DNA of 64,000 nt from Promerops cafer (Eukaryota > Chordata > Aves > Passeriformes > Nectariniidae), in the NCBI GenBank assembly GCA_013398275.1, contig VZSE01005901.1:387733-451732 (forward strand), given 5' to 3'. A program made the position numbers and the translations under genes. Below the pieces are notes generated by a model. That model did no database searches, had not been told where the DNA came from, and worked only from the letters and a program-made list of their open reading frames with translations. How positions within the stretch are numbered: position 1 is the first letter of the stretch; each line of letters starts with the position of its first letter. Of the stretch, positions 44,418 through 56,249 are shown piece by piece.

Positions 44418-45060
44418 CTCCAGCGAGCCCGGACGTACGAGAGATTTCAAGAGAGAGATTAGCGATATTTAAAATAAATAAATGAGGAGGGACTGAAAGC
44501 TAAGTTAGGTTGGAATTCTCTGCAGTGGAAGCCCTCGCAATATGTTTAGGCAGAATGTAGAGGGTTGGCACTTGTGCTGAATTCAATGCTTGTGTTAGTG
44601 CAGTTCCCCTTCAAATGTGGCTTGTTTGAAGTAGTCCAGCTCTAGGAACTCGTCTGGAGGTGGCAAACTCTTCCTGCAGAGATGAAGTAGCACACAAGTT
44701 TTGCATTAGTTCGTGCTGGCAGCCTGGCTGGATAACCCGAGCGAGCCGAGGTCCCTGCAATGATTTCTCTCTAGTGTTGGAATAAAATGTCCTGAGTTGA
44801 AGCCAGCTCGCTGAGCTTTCTCCTCTTTCTGGAGGGACTTCCCTCTCTGCAACCTCCCTGGCTCTCCGAGTTCACGGGGTATTTTCTGTTCACTGGCGTT
44901 AGAGAAATGGGGAAGGAGACAACAGCAGTTTGCTTTAATTGGTGAGGTGTCTGCTGGGGCTTTGCTTTCCCTGATTTCTTGGTAATCAAAAGCTTGTTTT
45001 GCTGGGGAATTCTCGGGGATGGTCTGGCAGGGCTCGGTGGCTGATGAAACAGCTTCGGGA

Positions 45061-45110
45061 GGGTGCGGCCGCGGGAGCGCTCCGAGCTCCGCGGGCTGAC
45101 GGCAACCTCG
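45061..45110. other. CpG-dense spot in intron
   Basis: GGGTGCGGCCGCGGGAGCG followed by CTCCGAGCTCCGCGGGCTG. About 50 bp, too small for a normal CpG island; role unknown. Confidence 0.35.
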
Positions 45111-45540
45111 GAGTGGCTCCTGCAGCCAAGGCTGCCTCAGGCCACGCCACCCCTCGTGGGGAGCAAACACAGCTGAGCAGAGCCTGCTTAAACCCGGGGT
45201 TTTGCTTAAACCGCTGGGTTTTGCTGCTGCTTGTCACAGGATCAGTCAGACAGCCCAGCCTGGAAGGAGTCTGGGGTGAAAGTCAAGCTGTTCCATGAGA
45301 AACAATCCAACTGTTGTTCCTTTTCTTGGCTGGCAGAACAGTCGTGACTTCAGGGCAGAGCCAGGTGACAGGGTAGGGAAAGGTGTTCCCAATAAAGGGG
45401 ACAGCACCCACAGGCCAAACTGGCAAGGCTTTCAGAGGCAAGAGCTAGACATCAGCTGCCTTCAGCTGCTGCCTCTTTGTTTTTTTTCCCAGTTTAACAG
45501 TCCTACACTGGGCAAAAGCTCGCCCATCGTTAAATTTACT

Positions 45541-45575
45541 GTGGATTAGTTACCTTTATAGTGGATTAGTTACCT
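45541..45575. repeat. 20-bp direct duplication
   Basis: GTGGATTAGTTACCT occurs twice at a spacing of 20 bp. A simple local duplication. Confidence 0.8.
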
Positions 45576-46908
45576 GGGTCTGTCCTCTGTACACCTTACA
45601 CAAAGGTACCAGACTGCTGTGCTGTTTCACTCTCCACAGGACAGGTGTCAGTTCTGCTGGCTAAAATCCAATTTGTTACCGACTGCTGGTATGAGAGACA
45701 CGTTAAGGAGCATTTGTCCCTGCCCTGTGGTTATCCTGCCTCCATAATCCCGCCCCCCTGAACTGCTGGGGAGCTGCTGAGTTCCTCTTCCACTCATCAT
45801 TAGAAATTTTGTGTCTTACTTATGTCAAAGGTCTTAGAATTAAACGCTAATGCCAGGAAACGTGCCTGTTCTTTGCTGATTTATTTTTTTTCATGTGGTT
45901 CTACAATCCAGCTTATTAATGATTTGCAATATTTAAGACCATGCCAAAAAATACCTACCACAGAAAATTATATTAATGCTGAATAAAAAGTCAGCAAGCA
46001 GAAATGGTATTTTCAGTTCAGCACAAAACGTTAGGTAAACATTTCACAGAGTATGTAAATAGTCAGAAGGGAAGAGCAGACCAAGTTCCTGGGAATAACT
46101 ACAGGAGAGACCCAAACTTAAAAAAATATCAGTGACTGGAAGTTAGTGGTGTAAAAAAGAGCTTAACCACATGTTTGTAACAGTCGTTAACTACTGGAAC
46201 AGACCATAGACAGGCATAGTTCATCATCTCTGACACTTGCTCAAGAAAGACAGGATTTTCTTCTCACAAAACACATTAAACACAGGCTGTGTCAGGAGCT
46301 CGAGGGGCTGCTGGTGCTCCAGGGTGGGCAGGGCTGTAGCTGGTCAAGGTGCTGCAATTGCAACTTGACTTTTGGTTTCTTTTCCAGAGAAACCCATCTC
46401 TGCATTTGCAGCTTTTCTTCTGCCACGTGTGGTGTGGACCAGGAGATGAAGTCGTAGGTGGTGATGGGATGTAGTTGCTGACCTCCTTTGGCCCAGAGGG
46501 GATACACTGGAGGGACAGAGGTGTAAGGGGGATGTCCTGCTGTGCATGAGGCTTCTGGCTGGAGTTCCTTAGGAACAGAGCCGGGTGATGGAGAGGAAAG
46601 GAAGTTATTCCACAGGGTTCCTGGTAGCTGGTGTTCTCAGTTGATCTGCTCTGTGGTGCTTTAATCTGGATGGCAGGAGGAGCAGTGGTGTGGCAGCTTT
46701 GCAGCTGCGCTGGGTTCTCCTTCCACCCCTTGAAACAATGAATGTGTGCAGGAGGTGGTTGCTCCCTGCTTAGAAAAGATGGAGAGCTCTGGTGATGTCC
46801 TTGCTCTCAGTGAGTGAGTATCTGTCCTGTCAGACCCTCGTGCTGGTCACCTGGGGTGGCTGTGCCTTCCTTTCTGTGGCTGTGTAATTAATTACCATCT
46901 CATTACCT

Positions 46909-46950
46909 CGGCCACGCCGCCGCGGAGCGGCCGCGGTTCCTTTGCTCGGG
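46909..46950. other. CpG-dense spot in intron
   Basis: CGGCCACGCCGCCGCGGAGC followed by GGCCGCGGTTCC. Short and isolated; no gene start seen around it. Confidence 0.35.
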
Positions 46951-47156
46951 AGGTTGCTGTGCTCTGGAGATCTGCTGGGCTTCCCTGAGCCGTGGGCACT
47001 TGGAAGGCTCTTTGCTGAGCCTGGCTTCATGGGGCAAACCTCACAGGCTGCTGTGGCCCTGCCACGGCTCCTGTGCAGGGGCAAGGCCTTAACAGATGTT
47101 AACAACACGAGGTTGAAATAAAATGCAGTTTTACAATGTGAAATGTTAGCACTCTA

Positions 47157-47460
47157 AGAATGCCAGAATGCTTTGGGTTAGAAGGGACCTTAAACATTAT
47201 CTACTTCAAACTAACTCCCTGCCATGGGCAGGGACACCTTCCACTAGCCCAGAGTGCTCCAGCGTGGCCTTGGGCACTCCCAGGGATGGGACAGCCTCAG
47301 CTTCTCTGGGCACCCTGTGCCAGAGCCTCCCCACCCTCACAGGGAAGAATTTCTTCCCAAAATCTCATCTAACGCTGCCCTCTGGCAGTGGGAAGCCATT
47401 CCCCTTGTCCTGTTCCTCCCTGCCCTTGTCACAAATCCCTCTCTGGCCTTCACTGCCTGA
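47157..47460 (-). mobile_element. CR1 LINE fragment
   Basis: About 300 bp, one of the better CR1 copies: AGAATGCTTTGGGTTAGAAG, GGGACACCTTCCACTAGCCC, CCACCCTCACAGGGAAGAAT, TCTTCCCAAAATCTCATCTA and CCATTCCCCTTGTCCTG, in the expected order, antisense to ITPR1. Confidence 0.9.
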
Positions 47461-48484
47461 GTCTCCAGTACCAGATGGAGCTGTCTCCACTCCCTCTCAC
47501 CCAGCTTTTCCGTACTGGGACAGCCAGCCACAGCCCCTACTGGTTCATTATGGGACGCTGTTCCCTGCCTGCAGTAGGCTTTTAGGAGCTCCCAGACCCC
47601 AGTGTGATGGTGACTGGATCCTCAGGGATGGCTGGTGTCAGATGCTGCAGTGTCAGGGCTATGTTTAAAGCTCTGTTGCTCAAAATCCCACAGGAGTGTG
47701 GAGGTTGGCTGTTCCTCCACGCTTGCTCTTTCAGCAGCCTGTGGTTCCATGGTGTCTGTACACAAGCCAGGACCCCAGCAGACGGTGCTCTAAAATGGCC
47801 ACTCGATTTCCGTTTTAAAAAGGGAGATTTCTCCACTTTCTGCTTTGAGGCTATATCTGTAAATAAGATTTTAGGATTTCTGTCATAATTATCACCACCC
47901 GTTACCTGCTCAAGCGCAACTTGCAAGATCACACCTCTTAAAATACAGCATCTTTTGGAGCTGGCATGTGGTTGATTCATATGTGTGAAGGTGTTAGGCA
48001 TCCTGACCTAAACTGAAACAATCATTTGGTGACACCCCTTCAGTGTGTGCACAGCATGCACAAAAAGCTTTACTGGAAATGCTCCTTTCATTTGGGTTTT
48101 TTTCTCTGAAGTGCAGTGGAAACTCAGTTAAGAAGCTTGAAAAGACAAAAACCAAGTCTGTCAGCAAGTAGTAATTACTCTCATAAAAGGTATTTCTTTA
48201 GTGTGGTTCATTAAAAAAGGGCTTTTCCTTCAGCATGGCTTCATCACAGGGAAACTCCTCCTGTCTGGGCTCTGCAGATGTGACAGCCAGGTCATGGCCA
48301 TCTCTGCCTGACAACCACATTTTTCAGAAAGTGTTTGGCCTTTTTAGAGGATGTGGTTTCTGCTGATCTATCTTTAAATTGTTCTTGTTGTTATTATTAT
48401 TTGTGATCTTGGTAGACTGAAATTTCCAAGGTGCTCCTTAGATACAAACTCTGCTTCTCTCTGTCCTTGTAGCCACCAAGTCAC

Positions 48485-48620
48485 AGAGTTAGTTCAGGCT
48501 TGGCTGCCCCAACCACCCAGTTATTGAGGGATTCTTGGTCAGCCTCACCCCCTTCACAGAGAAGAATTTCTTGAATATATCTAATCTAAGTCAGCCCTCT
48601 TTCAGTTCAAAGTCATGGGA
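48485..48620 (-). mobile_element. CR1 interior fragment
   Basis: CACAGAGAAGAATTTCTTGA, ATATCTAATCTAAGTCAGCC and CTCTTTCAGTTCAAAGTCAT match the block that lies inward of the CR1 3' end. The terminus itself is missing or badly decayed. Confidence 0.7.
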
Positions 48621-50084
48621 AAGCATTATGAGAAAACATTGAAATTGTTGATAGAAAGTCTTGGGTTAGATATTTCATTTTTACTGTACCAGTACTAATA
48701 AATGAACAGATCACTGTGTGGCACATCACAGGCCCAGCAGTGTTTGGGCAGAGGGCATGTCCTGCATGCTCTGGCAGCTCTGCTTTGCTGGGCTCTCTGG
48801 TGGGTGTCAGGAGGGGGTACTGCTGTGACTGGATTTGGGATGGCTGTCCTGGGTTGTTCTCCTTTCCCTCCTCTCTGTTAACCACTAGAAATAAACACAA
48901 TCTTCAGAGTTTACCTGAGGTGCTAAGGGCAGGTGGGAGGTATTGCAGTGCTGGGAGGGATATCTCGTGAATATTGACCACGTTCTTTAAATAGCCCCAC
49001 TCCTGCTCTGCCTGTAATCAAAGACACAGCCCTGGGAGTGTTCAAAGTCACTCCGTGTGTTCTCCGTGCAGCTGCTGGGGAGTGATCAAAGGCAGCAGCA
49101 GCCACGGCCCCGCGTGCTCCGCAGCAGAGCGGGCAGGATATATTGCTGTTCCCATTTTAATTTGTTTTTTCAATAAATCAGGCTTCATTCCTATTCATCA
49201 TGTAAAGCTGTTGGATGGCGAGCCGCTGCAGAATGCTAACTAATTTCATAATGCTCTGCATAAGGTGACCCACTTACAAGTTCATCCTTCAGTCGTGTTT
49301 AAGCTCTGGTCCTGATTTATGTAACAGCATATTGGTTTCATCAAGAGTTGTCTGATCACTCACTGTGTTGGCTCCTTCTTGACCTGTACATGATTTGTAT
49401 TCTCCTCGATTTTAGGGAGAACTTTCTGTCTCCGTGCACATATGTGCAGAAGAAGAGTAGTAAACCTTCTTAAAAGTAGTCAGTGCTTTGAGTTTTTCTG
49501 TCACTTAAAGATCTATTGGAGTGGGAGCTAAAAGGAGTTTTAAGGAGCCTGCTGCAGGCAGGGCAGGGGAAACTCAGCACGAGCTGTCCCTCACGGCATC
49601 GCCCTGTTTGTACATTTTTGGACTGTGATTAACGTTGGCTTTTGAGTGTTGTGAGTCACGGTCCCTTGGACTTGAGGGTGGGAAGGCAGGACAGTTCTCC
49701 TTCCTCTCTATTTTGCTCATACCCTTTTGTTTCTGCACTGCTAATCAAATTATGGGGAATTCCCTTCTCCTTGCCTTAATTCCTGGTACTTACCTACCTC
49801 CCTTATTCAGAGAGAGGTGTGCTGCCCAAATGTATCAGGCTGGTGTGATTTATTGCCCTCACTTCTCTTTAAATCTGTATTTGAAGTTGTTCATGAGGGA
49901 CTTAAAGCTGAGACACTGGGGCTGCCTCACAATAAACTACAAGTTCCCATTGCTGTGAGTTTCAGCTTACTGACAGCTGATGAAGCTCCCAGTCCTGCAG
50001 GATACCACACAGTGCTGAAAGGTGGAATTGTCTGGATTCAGACCTGTGTGTGGAGCTACAGATGCTGTTCCTTTTCTCTTGTAG

Positions 50085-50265
50085 CATTCCTTCTTCTGCC
50101 GACTGACAGAAGACAAGAAATCTGAGAAGTTCTTCAAGGTTTTTTATGATCGCATGAAAGTGGCACAGCAAGAGATCAAGGCAACTGTCACGGTCAACAC
50201 CAGTGACTTAGGAAACAAAAAGAAAGATGAAGACTCGGACAGAGATGTCCCCAACAGGAAAAGAG
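50085..50265 (+). CDS. ITPR1: ITPR1 window exon 23: former caspase-3 site (~res. 1840-1900)
   Basis: 181 nt, phase 0 start, ends after one base of a Val codon, acceptor CTTGTAG, donor GTAACC. Encodes HSFFCRLTEDKKSEKFFKVF, YDRMKVAQQEIKATVTVN and TSDLGNKKKDEDSDRDVP. In mammals the last stretch contains DEVD (1888-1891), where caspase-3 cuts IP3R1; here those four residues are EDSD, so P4 is Glu and the classic site is absent. The surrounding loop is otherwise of the same length and still acidic-basic. Confidence 0.98.
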
Positions 50266-50844
50266 GTAACCCCCAGTCATTTCCCTTCTGAAGTGACAGG
50301 GAGTGTGTTTTGAACTCGTTTCAATTGATGCAATAATGCTCTGATCTCTGGTCCCACAGAGCAAAGTTCAGAGATCAGTGGTGCCCTGGCTCAGGATTTC
50401 GAGAGCTTCATCCCCTCTTCACCATTTGTGAGGTTGTGCTATTGAAATGAGGAAAAGTCTTTCTGAGCTGACACTCTGCTGCCTTGTCTCGTGACAAGGT
50501 GCCCAAATGTGATCCATAGGAACAACCCCGGACTGTGGGTTGTGGTCAGTGCCTTCTCTAACAATAAGTGAAGAAATCCTAATTTTGTTCTTTGACCGTA
50601 ACTCCTGCTAGTGCTAGATGTGTGTGCCCTAACCAATTAATCCCCAGATTTATAACCCTGCTGTGGTTGGTGTACAAGGTGCAGAGTGTGGCACGAGCCC
50701 CTCACCTACACTAAACGTACTCACCCAAGAGCTGCTGCTCAACAGCTGGGCCTGCGGGTGAAGCTGCCAGGGGAACGTGTGGACAGATTTCCTGGCCCTC
50801 CTCGTCCAGCTTCCCTAAGGAAGACGTGTCCTGGTGTGTTGCAG
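50266..50844 (+). other. ITPR1: Intron
   Basis: 579 nt; no repeat or exon recognised. Confidence 0.8.
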
Positions 50845-51098
50845 TGAGGGAGCCCATGACCCAGATCACAGAGGAGGTCCGGGACCAGCTGCTGGAGGCG
50901 TCTGCGGCCACGCGGAAGGCGTACAACACGTACCGCAGAGAGGCCGACCCCGAGGAGCACTACTCAGCAGGAGAGGGAGCCCAGGCTGCAGCAGACAAGA
51001 GCAAGGATGAGCTGGAGATGAGTGCTGTCATCTCCATCATGCAGCCCATCCTGCGCTTCCTGCAGCTGCTCTGTGAAAACCACAACCGGGATTTGCAG
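50845..51098 (+). CDS. ITPR1: ITPR1 window exon 24 (~res. 1900-1984)
   Basis: 254 nt, completes Val, ends phase 0 with NRDLQ, donor GTACGG. Encodes REPMTQITEEVRDQLLEASA, ATRKAYNTYRREADPEEH, a variable loop (YSAGEGAQAAADKSKDEL) and the helix EMSAVISIMQPILRFLQLL of the RIH-associated domain. Changes from mammals cluster in the loop and in YNTYRR (FTTFRR in mammals). Confidence 0.98.
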
Positions 51099-54000
51099 GT
51101 ACGGCCTGGTTCCGGGCAGCTGTGCTCAGGGTGCCTTGTGCATTCACTGCTGCCACACCATTATCCCTAATCCCAGGCCTTTTTTAAATGGATTATGTGG
51201 CCAATTATTCTCTTTGGTCTTGACGTTAATCCAAAAAAAAAAAAGTACTTATACCTTGCTGGGCTGATATGAGCAAATCCAGTTATCTGCTGGTCTTTGA
51301 AAGGTACATAAAAGGTGGTGGGATCAACACTTCTTGGGGCTTTGGAAAAGTGTATGTTGAGAGCAAGCAAGTATTGTACTGTGAAGTTACTGATTTGCTT
51401 TTGAGAGGGGAGGGAAAGAAAGGAAAAGCACGTAGGAAAATTAAGAGGGCATTGGGACTTTGGTTCCAGCAGCCCTGAAGCTTAACTTCCCAGTAACCAG
51501 GTTCTCCTGGATTTTCTTGGATCCATTCATGTGCCTAGAGTTGAACACATGGTGAGGGTGTCAGGAACGCCTCAGCTGGAGGTGAATCTGCTGAGGGACA
51601 TGAAGGGCAATGAGAGGGATTTCTAGGTTGTTCTATCCACACAGGAGGGGATAGGCAGAGGTGGATTTGCTGTGGAATGGGCACAGCCCCATGCGACAGG
51701 ACATGGAGAAGGTCAGGGAGCTCAGTGCCACCTTTGCCTTGCCTTACTGGTAGGACTGGCCTTCACCAACCTTTTACCTGAGACCCTGGTGAGGTCTGGA
51801 GCAAGGGAGTCTTGCCCTTGGTGGAGAACTGGGATGGGAGACATCCAAACAAGCTGGATGCCCCAGGCTCTCTGTGGAATTCTGGCTCCAGTGCTGGGCT
51901 CCCGAGTCCAGCAGGGAGTCTCCGAGATGACCATGGCACTGGAGCATCTGATGGGCAAGGAGAGGCAGCAGGAGCTGGGAGAGGACAGGCCAGGCTCTGC
52001 TCCAGCTGCCTCGTGACAGGGGTTGGAGTTGGCAGAGTCCAGTGGTCCTGGCAGCCTCGGTGTCCTGTGCTGCCCTGGGATTCCAGGGAGCCCGGAGCAG
52101 GTTCCCCCTTACAAAGGGGCTGCAACTCAGATGATTTTTGTTCAGTGCTGCCGGGTTGGGATCGAGGAGCTGCTGAGGCGCTGTACAATGTGCTAAATGC
52201 CCTCATAAAGAGCAATAATTGCCTTGATTGCCCATTGTTCGGTGGCTGCAGGAGCGTGGGACCCTGCGTGAGAGCTTTGCAGAGCTGCCAAATCGCTTCC
52301 TCTGAGCGGGAATGCCCCGCAGCACGTGGGATCACAGCTGCGTGGAAACCTTCTGGGAGCATCTGAGTGCCCAGGTTACATACAACAGCCTTTCTCTCAT
52401 TTTAAAGAAAAAGAGCCCTTTGATGTGTGTTTTGTCAGAGGATTTTCCTGCCGCTGGCGGTGTCGGTTCCGTGGCACAATTCCAAACCGCACACGCAGCA
52501 TCCGCTGCTGCCTTTGGCGAGGCACCCGCAGCTATAGGAGCACACTTGAACACCAGCCAGTGCAGAAACTTGGCCTGAGCTCTTCCCCATCCCGAACAAT
52601 TCGATTTCCCAAACAGCAGGTAGTTGTAGTCAGCTCTGAGAGAAAAAGGGATTGCTTTTTTAACAAAAAAAAAAAGGTAGAACAGTTTTTCCAGTGTAAT
52701 CCTCTTGCTGCCTGCCTGCCTCGGGGTTTGTCCTTCTCCAAAGGGAAGGCAGGAGTGCCTGATCATCCAAAATCTTGGTGTCTGCACTTGTACATGTAAC
52801 TGAGCTCCCTGCAGTAGTGCCAGAGGACTCGTTGCCTGAAGGAACAGGGAAGGACTCTGCAGGAAGCTGAGTGTCTCCCAGCATTGCACATTATATTTGA
52901 ATGAGGAGTGCTTTGGGATCACCTGCCTGGTGCAGGTGTGGGCTGGGCACACGGAGCCTTTCCAGGCTGTTGGCAGCTGTGGGAGCTGATGTGCAAACAC
53001 AGGGAAGTGCAAGTCGTGCTGGAGGAGCTGCTGTGCTTCAGAGGAGGAGGAGGAGGTCTCTGGGATGCTCAGGCAGCTGCAGAGCTGTGCCCTCTGCATC
53101 ACTCAGCCCTTCCCTTCCCAGCTACAGTCCCAGTTTGCTCCGTGGGGATGCTGTTCCACAGCCCTCCATGGGGCTGGAGGAGCTGCAGTGCCTTCTCCAA
53201 ATGAGTGCAGGGATGGGGTGAAGGGGTGGGTGCATATTTCCCACAGGGTTTAGCTGGGTCTGCCTGTGGCTCTGATTCTGGCTGCAGGGTCTGTCAGAGG
53301 GTGCACACCCCGGGTCATTCCCATGGAGAGCAGTGGGGTGGCACACTCAGCACTCAGGAGTTGTGTTCCCACTCCGTAGCCTGTGAGATGCTCTGGGCGA
53401 CTGAAAATGAGGAGTTCACTCTGTCCTGGCTGAGACAGCAGCAGACACTCCCTGGGGCAGTTTCTCACAGTGCAGCAGAGGTTTGTTTTCCTACAATTTT
53501 TTCCTTCCCGTTGTTTTAGCCTAACAATGTCCTCCTGCCTCTTGTGCCTCATTCCTCTTCTCTCCTTTGTGACTGTGGATCAAGCAGCTCAGGTATAAGC
53601 TTAGCTGTAATCAGAATAAATGCTGTGCTGCAGCCAGGGAGCATTTTACTTCCTCACTTTGGGTATTATCCTTTCATTTTGCTTTTTTTACTGGAGGGAA
53701 GGCACGAGCTCTGATTTCTGTAGGATCAACCTTTTTTACATTCTGACAAGTTAATCAGAAGTCAGGATACTAAATGAGCAATCAGCTGAAATGTGCTGAA
53801 TCACTGTCACCTTTAGTCTGCATTCATAGACAGCATTTTCCTTTTTTAGCTTTGCCTTCCATTGAATCTGCAATTTCTCTCTCTGTTTGCCTTAAAAGAC
53901 TCATTAGTCTGACTCAGGCAGAGACAGCCAGGGACCTGTGCTGCTCTCTGGGCTGGCAGCAAAGACCCTGCTGGTTCCATACTCCCATGGCTCCTGTTCC

Positions 54001-54816
54001 TCTGAGGGCTTTTTCACCCTGGAATTGTTGTTCCCTGCTAGAATTAAGCTAAATAAGAGTTTTCCTGCTGAAACTTCAAGGAAAAGCAAGTGGTAGTGGC
54101 TGCTAATCTTTGCAGCACTGCTGGGAATGCACTGGCCAACAGCATCTGCGTCACTGGGAAATTGGTTTTCATTAGCTGTCCTTCAGTTTTGGGTGGGTTT
54201 GGTGCTTTCTTTCATTTGGAGTATAGGAGAGCAGAAAGCTGTTAAATCCACGGCAGCAAATCTGGCTTTTCATTAGGGGAGCTGCTCCTAAACAGCAGCT
54301 TCAAGCAGGAATCACAATAATTGTGTGGAAAGAAATGCAGTGGAGAGAATTCCATTTTAAGGCACCTTCCTTCAAGGTGTGCACTCAGGTCCCTCTTGTG
54401 CAGGTGGAGCTGCTGTGAGGCCCCAGCCAGGGAATTGCAGCTTCCACCTTGGAGAGAGGTCTGGGAGGAGGGAGCCTCGAGTGATGCTTGGCAGGGAAGT
54501 GCAGCAGGTGGAAGCTTCCAGGCTCCAGGGAGCTTCCCAGAGTGCCTGTTCCGTGCTGGGTGTGTCAGGCTCCAGTGGATCTCTGTTTATGGGATGCACT
54601 CTGTCTGTTGCTGTACAACAGGAAGCCAACAAGCTGCTCAGGAGAGCAGCACGTTGCAAATAAGCCTGGAAAGAGGCTTAAACTGCTTGTACAGTGAACC
54701 AGAGCAGTCCACCATGCAGTGGACTTGGGGATGCATGAACTTGATAAATACTATCAGCCAAACAGCATTTTGCATGGTTTTTCCCCTCCCTCATGGCTTT
54801 GACACTCTCCTCACAG
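51099..54816 (+). other. ITPR1: Intron
   Basis: 3.7 kb. No CR1 recognised. The 256-codon minus-strand frame at 52332-53102 shows no domain and low-complexity composition; not supported as a gene. Confidence 0.75.
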
Positions 54817-55017
54817 AATTTCCTACGCTGCCAGAACAACAAGACAAACTACAACCTGGTGTGTGAGACACTGCAGTTCCTGGACTGCATCTGTGGGAGC
54901 ACAACTGGGGGACTTGGACTTCTGGGTCTGTACATAAATGAGAAGAACGTGGCACTGATCAACCAGACCCTGGAAAGTTTGACTGAGTACTGCCAAGGGC
55001 CCTGCCACGAGAACCAG
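54817..55017 (+). CDS. ITPR1: ITPR1 window exon 25: ATP site B (~res. 1985-2051)
   Basis: 201 nt, phase 0 at both ends, acceptor CTCACAG, donor GTAATG. Encodes [37 protein letters not shown] and [18 protein letters not shown], ending PCHENQ. GLGLLG counts to 2016-2021, the known ATPB motif that lets ATP enhance gating. Core of the RIH-associated domain (Pfam PF08454 by recollection). Identical to mammals. Confidence 0.99.
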
Positions 55018-56138
55018 GTAATGAATCCAGAGCTGGGAAATGCATCCCCCTTTCTTCCTGGGCCCCAGCTCTGCTAGTCTGCTGTTGTCTTATAACACTG
55101 CCCACTTTATTTGCCCCACAGGTTGGAGGATTTTTTCCTTTATCAACTCCTCATATTATAAACTGCTCATAATCAACTTGTCTTTCTCAGGGCTCCCTCT
55201 GAGGAGTTGAAACACTCAAAGCAGTAGAAGTATTTCTGCTTTGCTAAGATCTGTGTCATTAGACTGGACAGGGAGAGTGGGGAATTTCTGTACTTCATAC
55301 AATCCCACAATGGGTTGGGTTGGGAGGGGCCTTAAAGCCCACCCAGTGCCACCCCTGCCATGGCAGGGACACCTTCCACTGTCCCAGGCTGCTCCAAGCC
55401 CCAGTGTCCAACCTGGCTTTGGGGCTGCTCTGGGCACCCTGTGCCAGTTTTTGCTCATTCTCTCCATTTCCTTGTTAATTGAACCATAATATTGTCCTGA
55501 AAGACTGGAATGGGACTTTTCTGTCTTTCTTGTCTCTGCAAGAGTGTGTGAGGCTGTGCATGCCAGGGAGAATTGTCAGTGTCCCTCTGCTCTCTGGATC
55601 AGGTGGAATAAAACCCTTTAGGTGCTCTAGGTGTGGAGTTCAACAACAGAGTGGGGCTCTCTCTGGATTTTGAAGCCAGAAGCTGCTCTTTGTACATTTT
55701 AGTTAGAGACCATTCCAAAAGCAGGGCTGAAGGGCAGGCAGGAGGTTAAGGAAATACCCTTTCTTTGTGTAGACAGCACTGAAGTAGGTGTTGATTGGCA
55801 CGTTTATAACAAAGAAAACTCTCCCTAATCTCAGTAAAACACTGTTCCTCCAGCCTGCACGCTTTGGCATGGAAATGCTTCATTTATCAGCTGGGGTTCT
55901 CTGTGCTTCCTGAGGCCGGGGGCTCCAGCAGGACCATGGCTGAGGAGAGGAAAAGCTTGGAACAAAATGCCTTCATCTTTTGTTGTTGCACTGCCTGGAG
56001 CTCTGTGTGCAGTTACCCAGCTCGGGCAGCCTGCGAGGTGATGACAGAGGGGACTCTGCTGCCCTGGCAGGGTCACCAGCCCGGGCTGTGTTTGTAGTGC
56101 AGGCAATTAGTGGAGCCTGATGACTTTTCTTTGGACAG
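55018..56138 (+). other. ITPR1: Intron
   Basis: 1.1 kb with one antisense CR1 fragment (55298-55450). No exon seen. Confidence 0.8.
55298..55450 (-). mobile_element. CR1 LINE fragment
   Basis: CATACAATCCCACAATGGGT, GGGCCTTAAAGCCCACCCAG, GGGACACCTTCCACTGTCCC and TCTGGGCACCCTGTGCCAG in order. A block of about 30 bp is deleted after CCAACCTGGCTTTGG. Confidence 0.85.
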
Positions 56139-56249
56139 AACTGCATTGCTACTCACGAGTCCAACGGCATTGACATCATCACAGCATTAATTCTCAATGA
56201 CATCAACCCTCTGGGAAAGAAGAGGATGGACCTCGTGTTGGAGCTGAAG
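56139..56249 (+). CDS. ITPR1: ITPR1 window exon 26, GC donor (~res. 2052-2088)
   Basis: 111 nt, phase 0 at both ends. Encodes [20 protein letters not shown] and [17 protein letters not shown]. The next exon begins NNASKLL, contiguous in the family, so the junction is fixed and the donor is GCAAGT after AAG, a second GC-AG intron. The exon is identical to mammalian IP3R1. Confidence 0.97.

Larger units (their letters stand above)
36279..50084 (+). other. ITPR1: Largest intron in the window, 13.8 kb
   Basis: Holds a 16-copy 27-bp minisatellite (43265-43696), two CR1 pieces (47157, 48485), small CpG-dense spots (45061-45110, 46909-46950), a 20-bp direct duplication near 45541 and a 10-bp stem hairpin at 44389-44417. 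No other exon fits between ...TTIQ and HSFF..., which are contiguous in the vertebrate protein, and I see no nested gene on either strand. Confidence 0.75.

Noticed and set aside
52332..53102. 256-codon minus-strand open frame in an ITPR1 intron
   Set aside because: No recognisable domain, composition typical of GC-rich intron, and no promoter or polyadenylation context that I can see.
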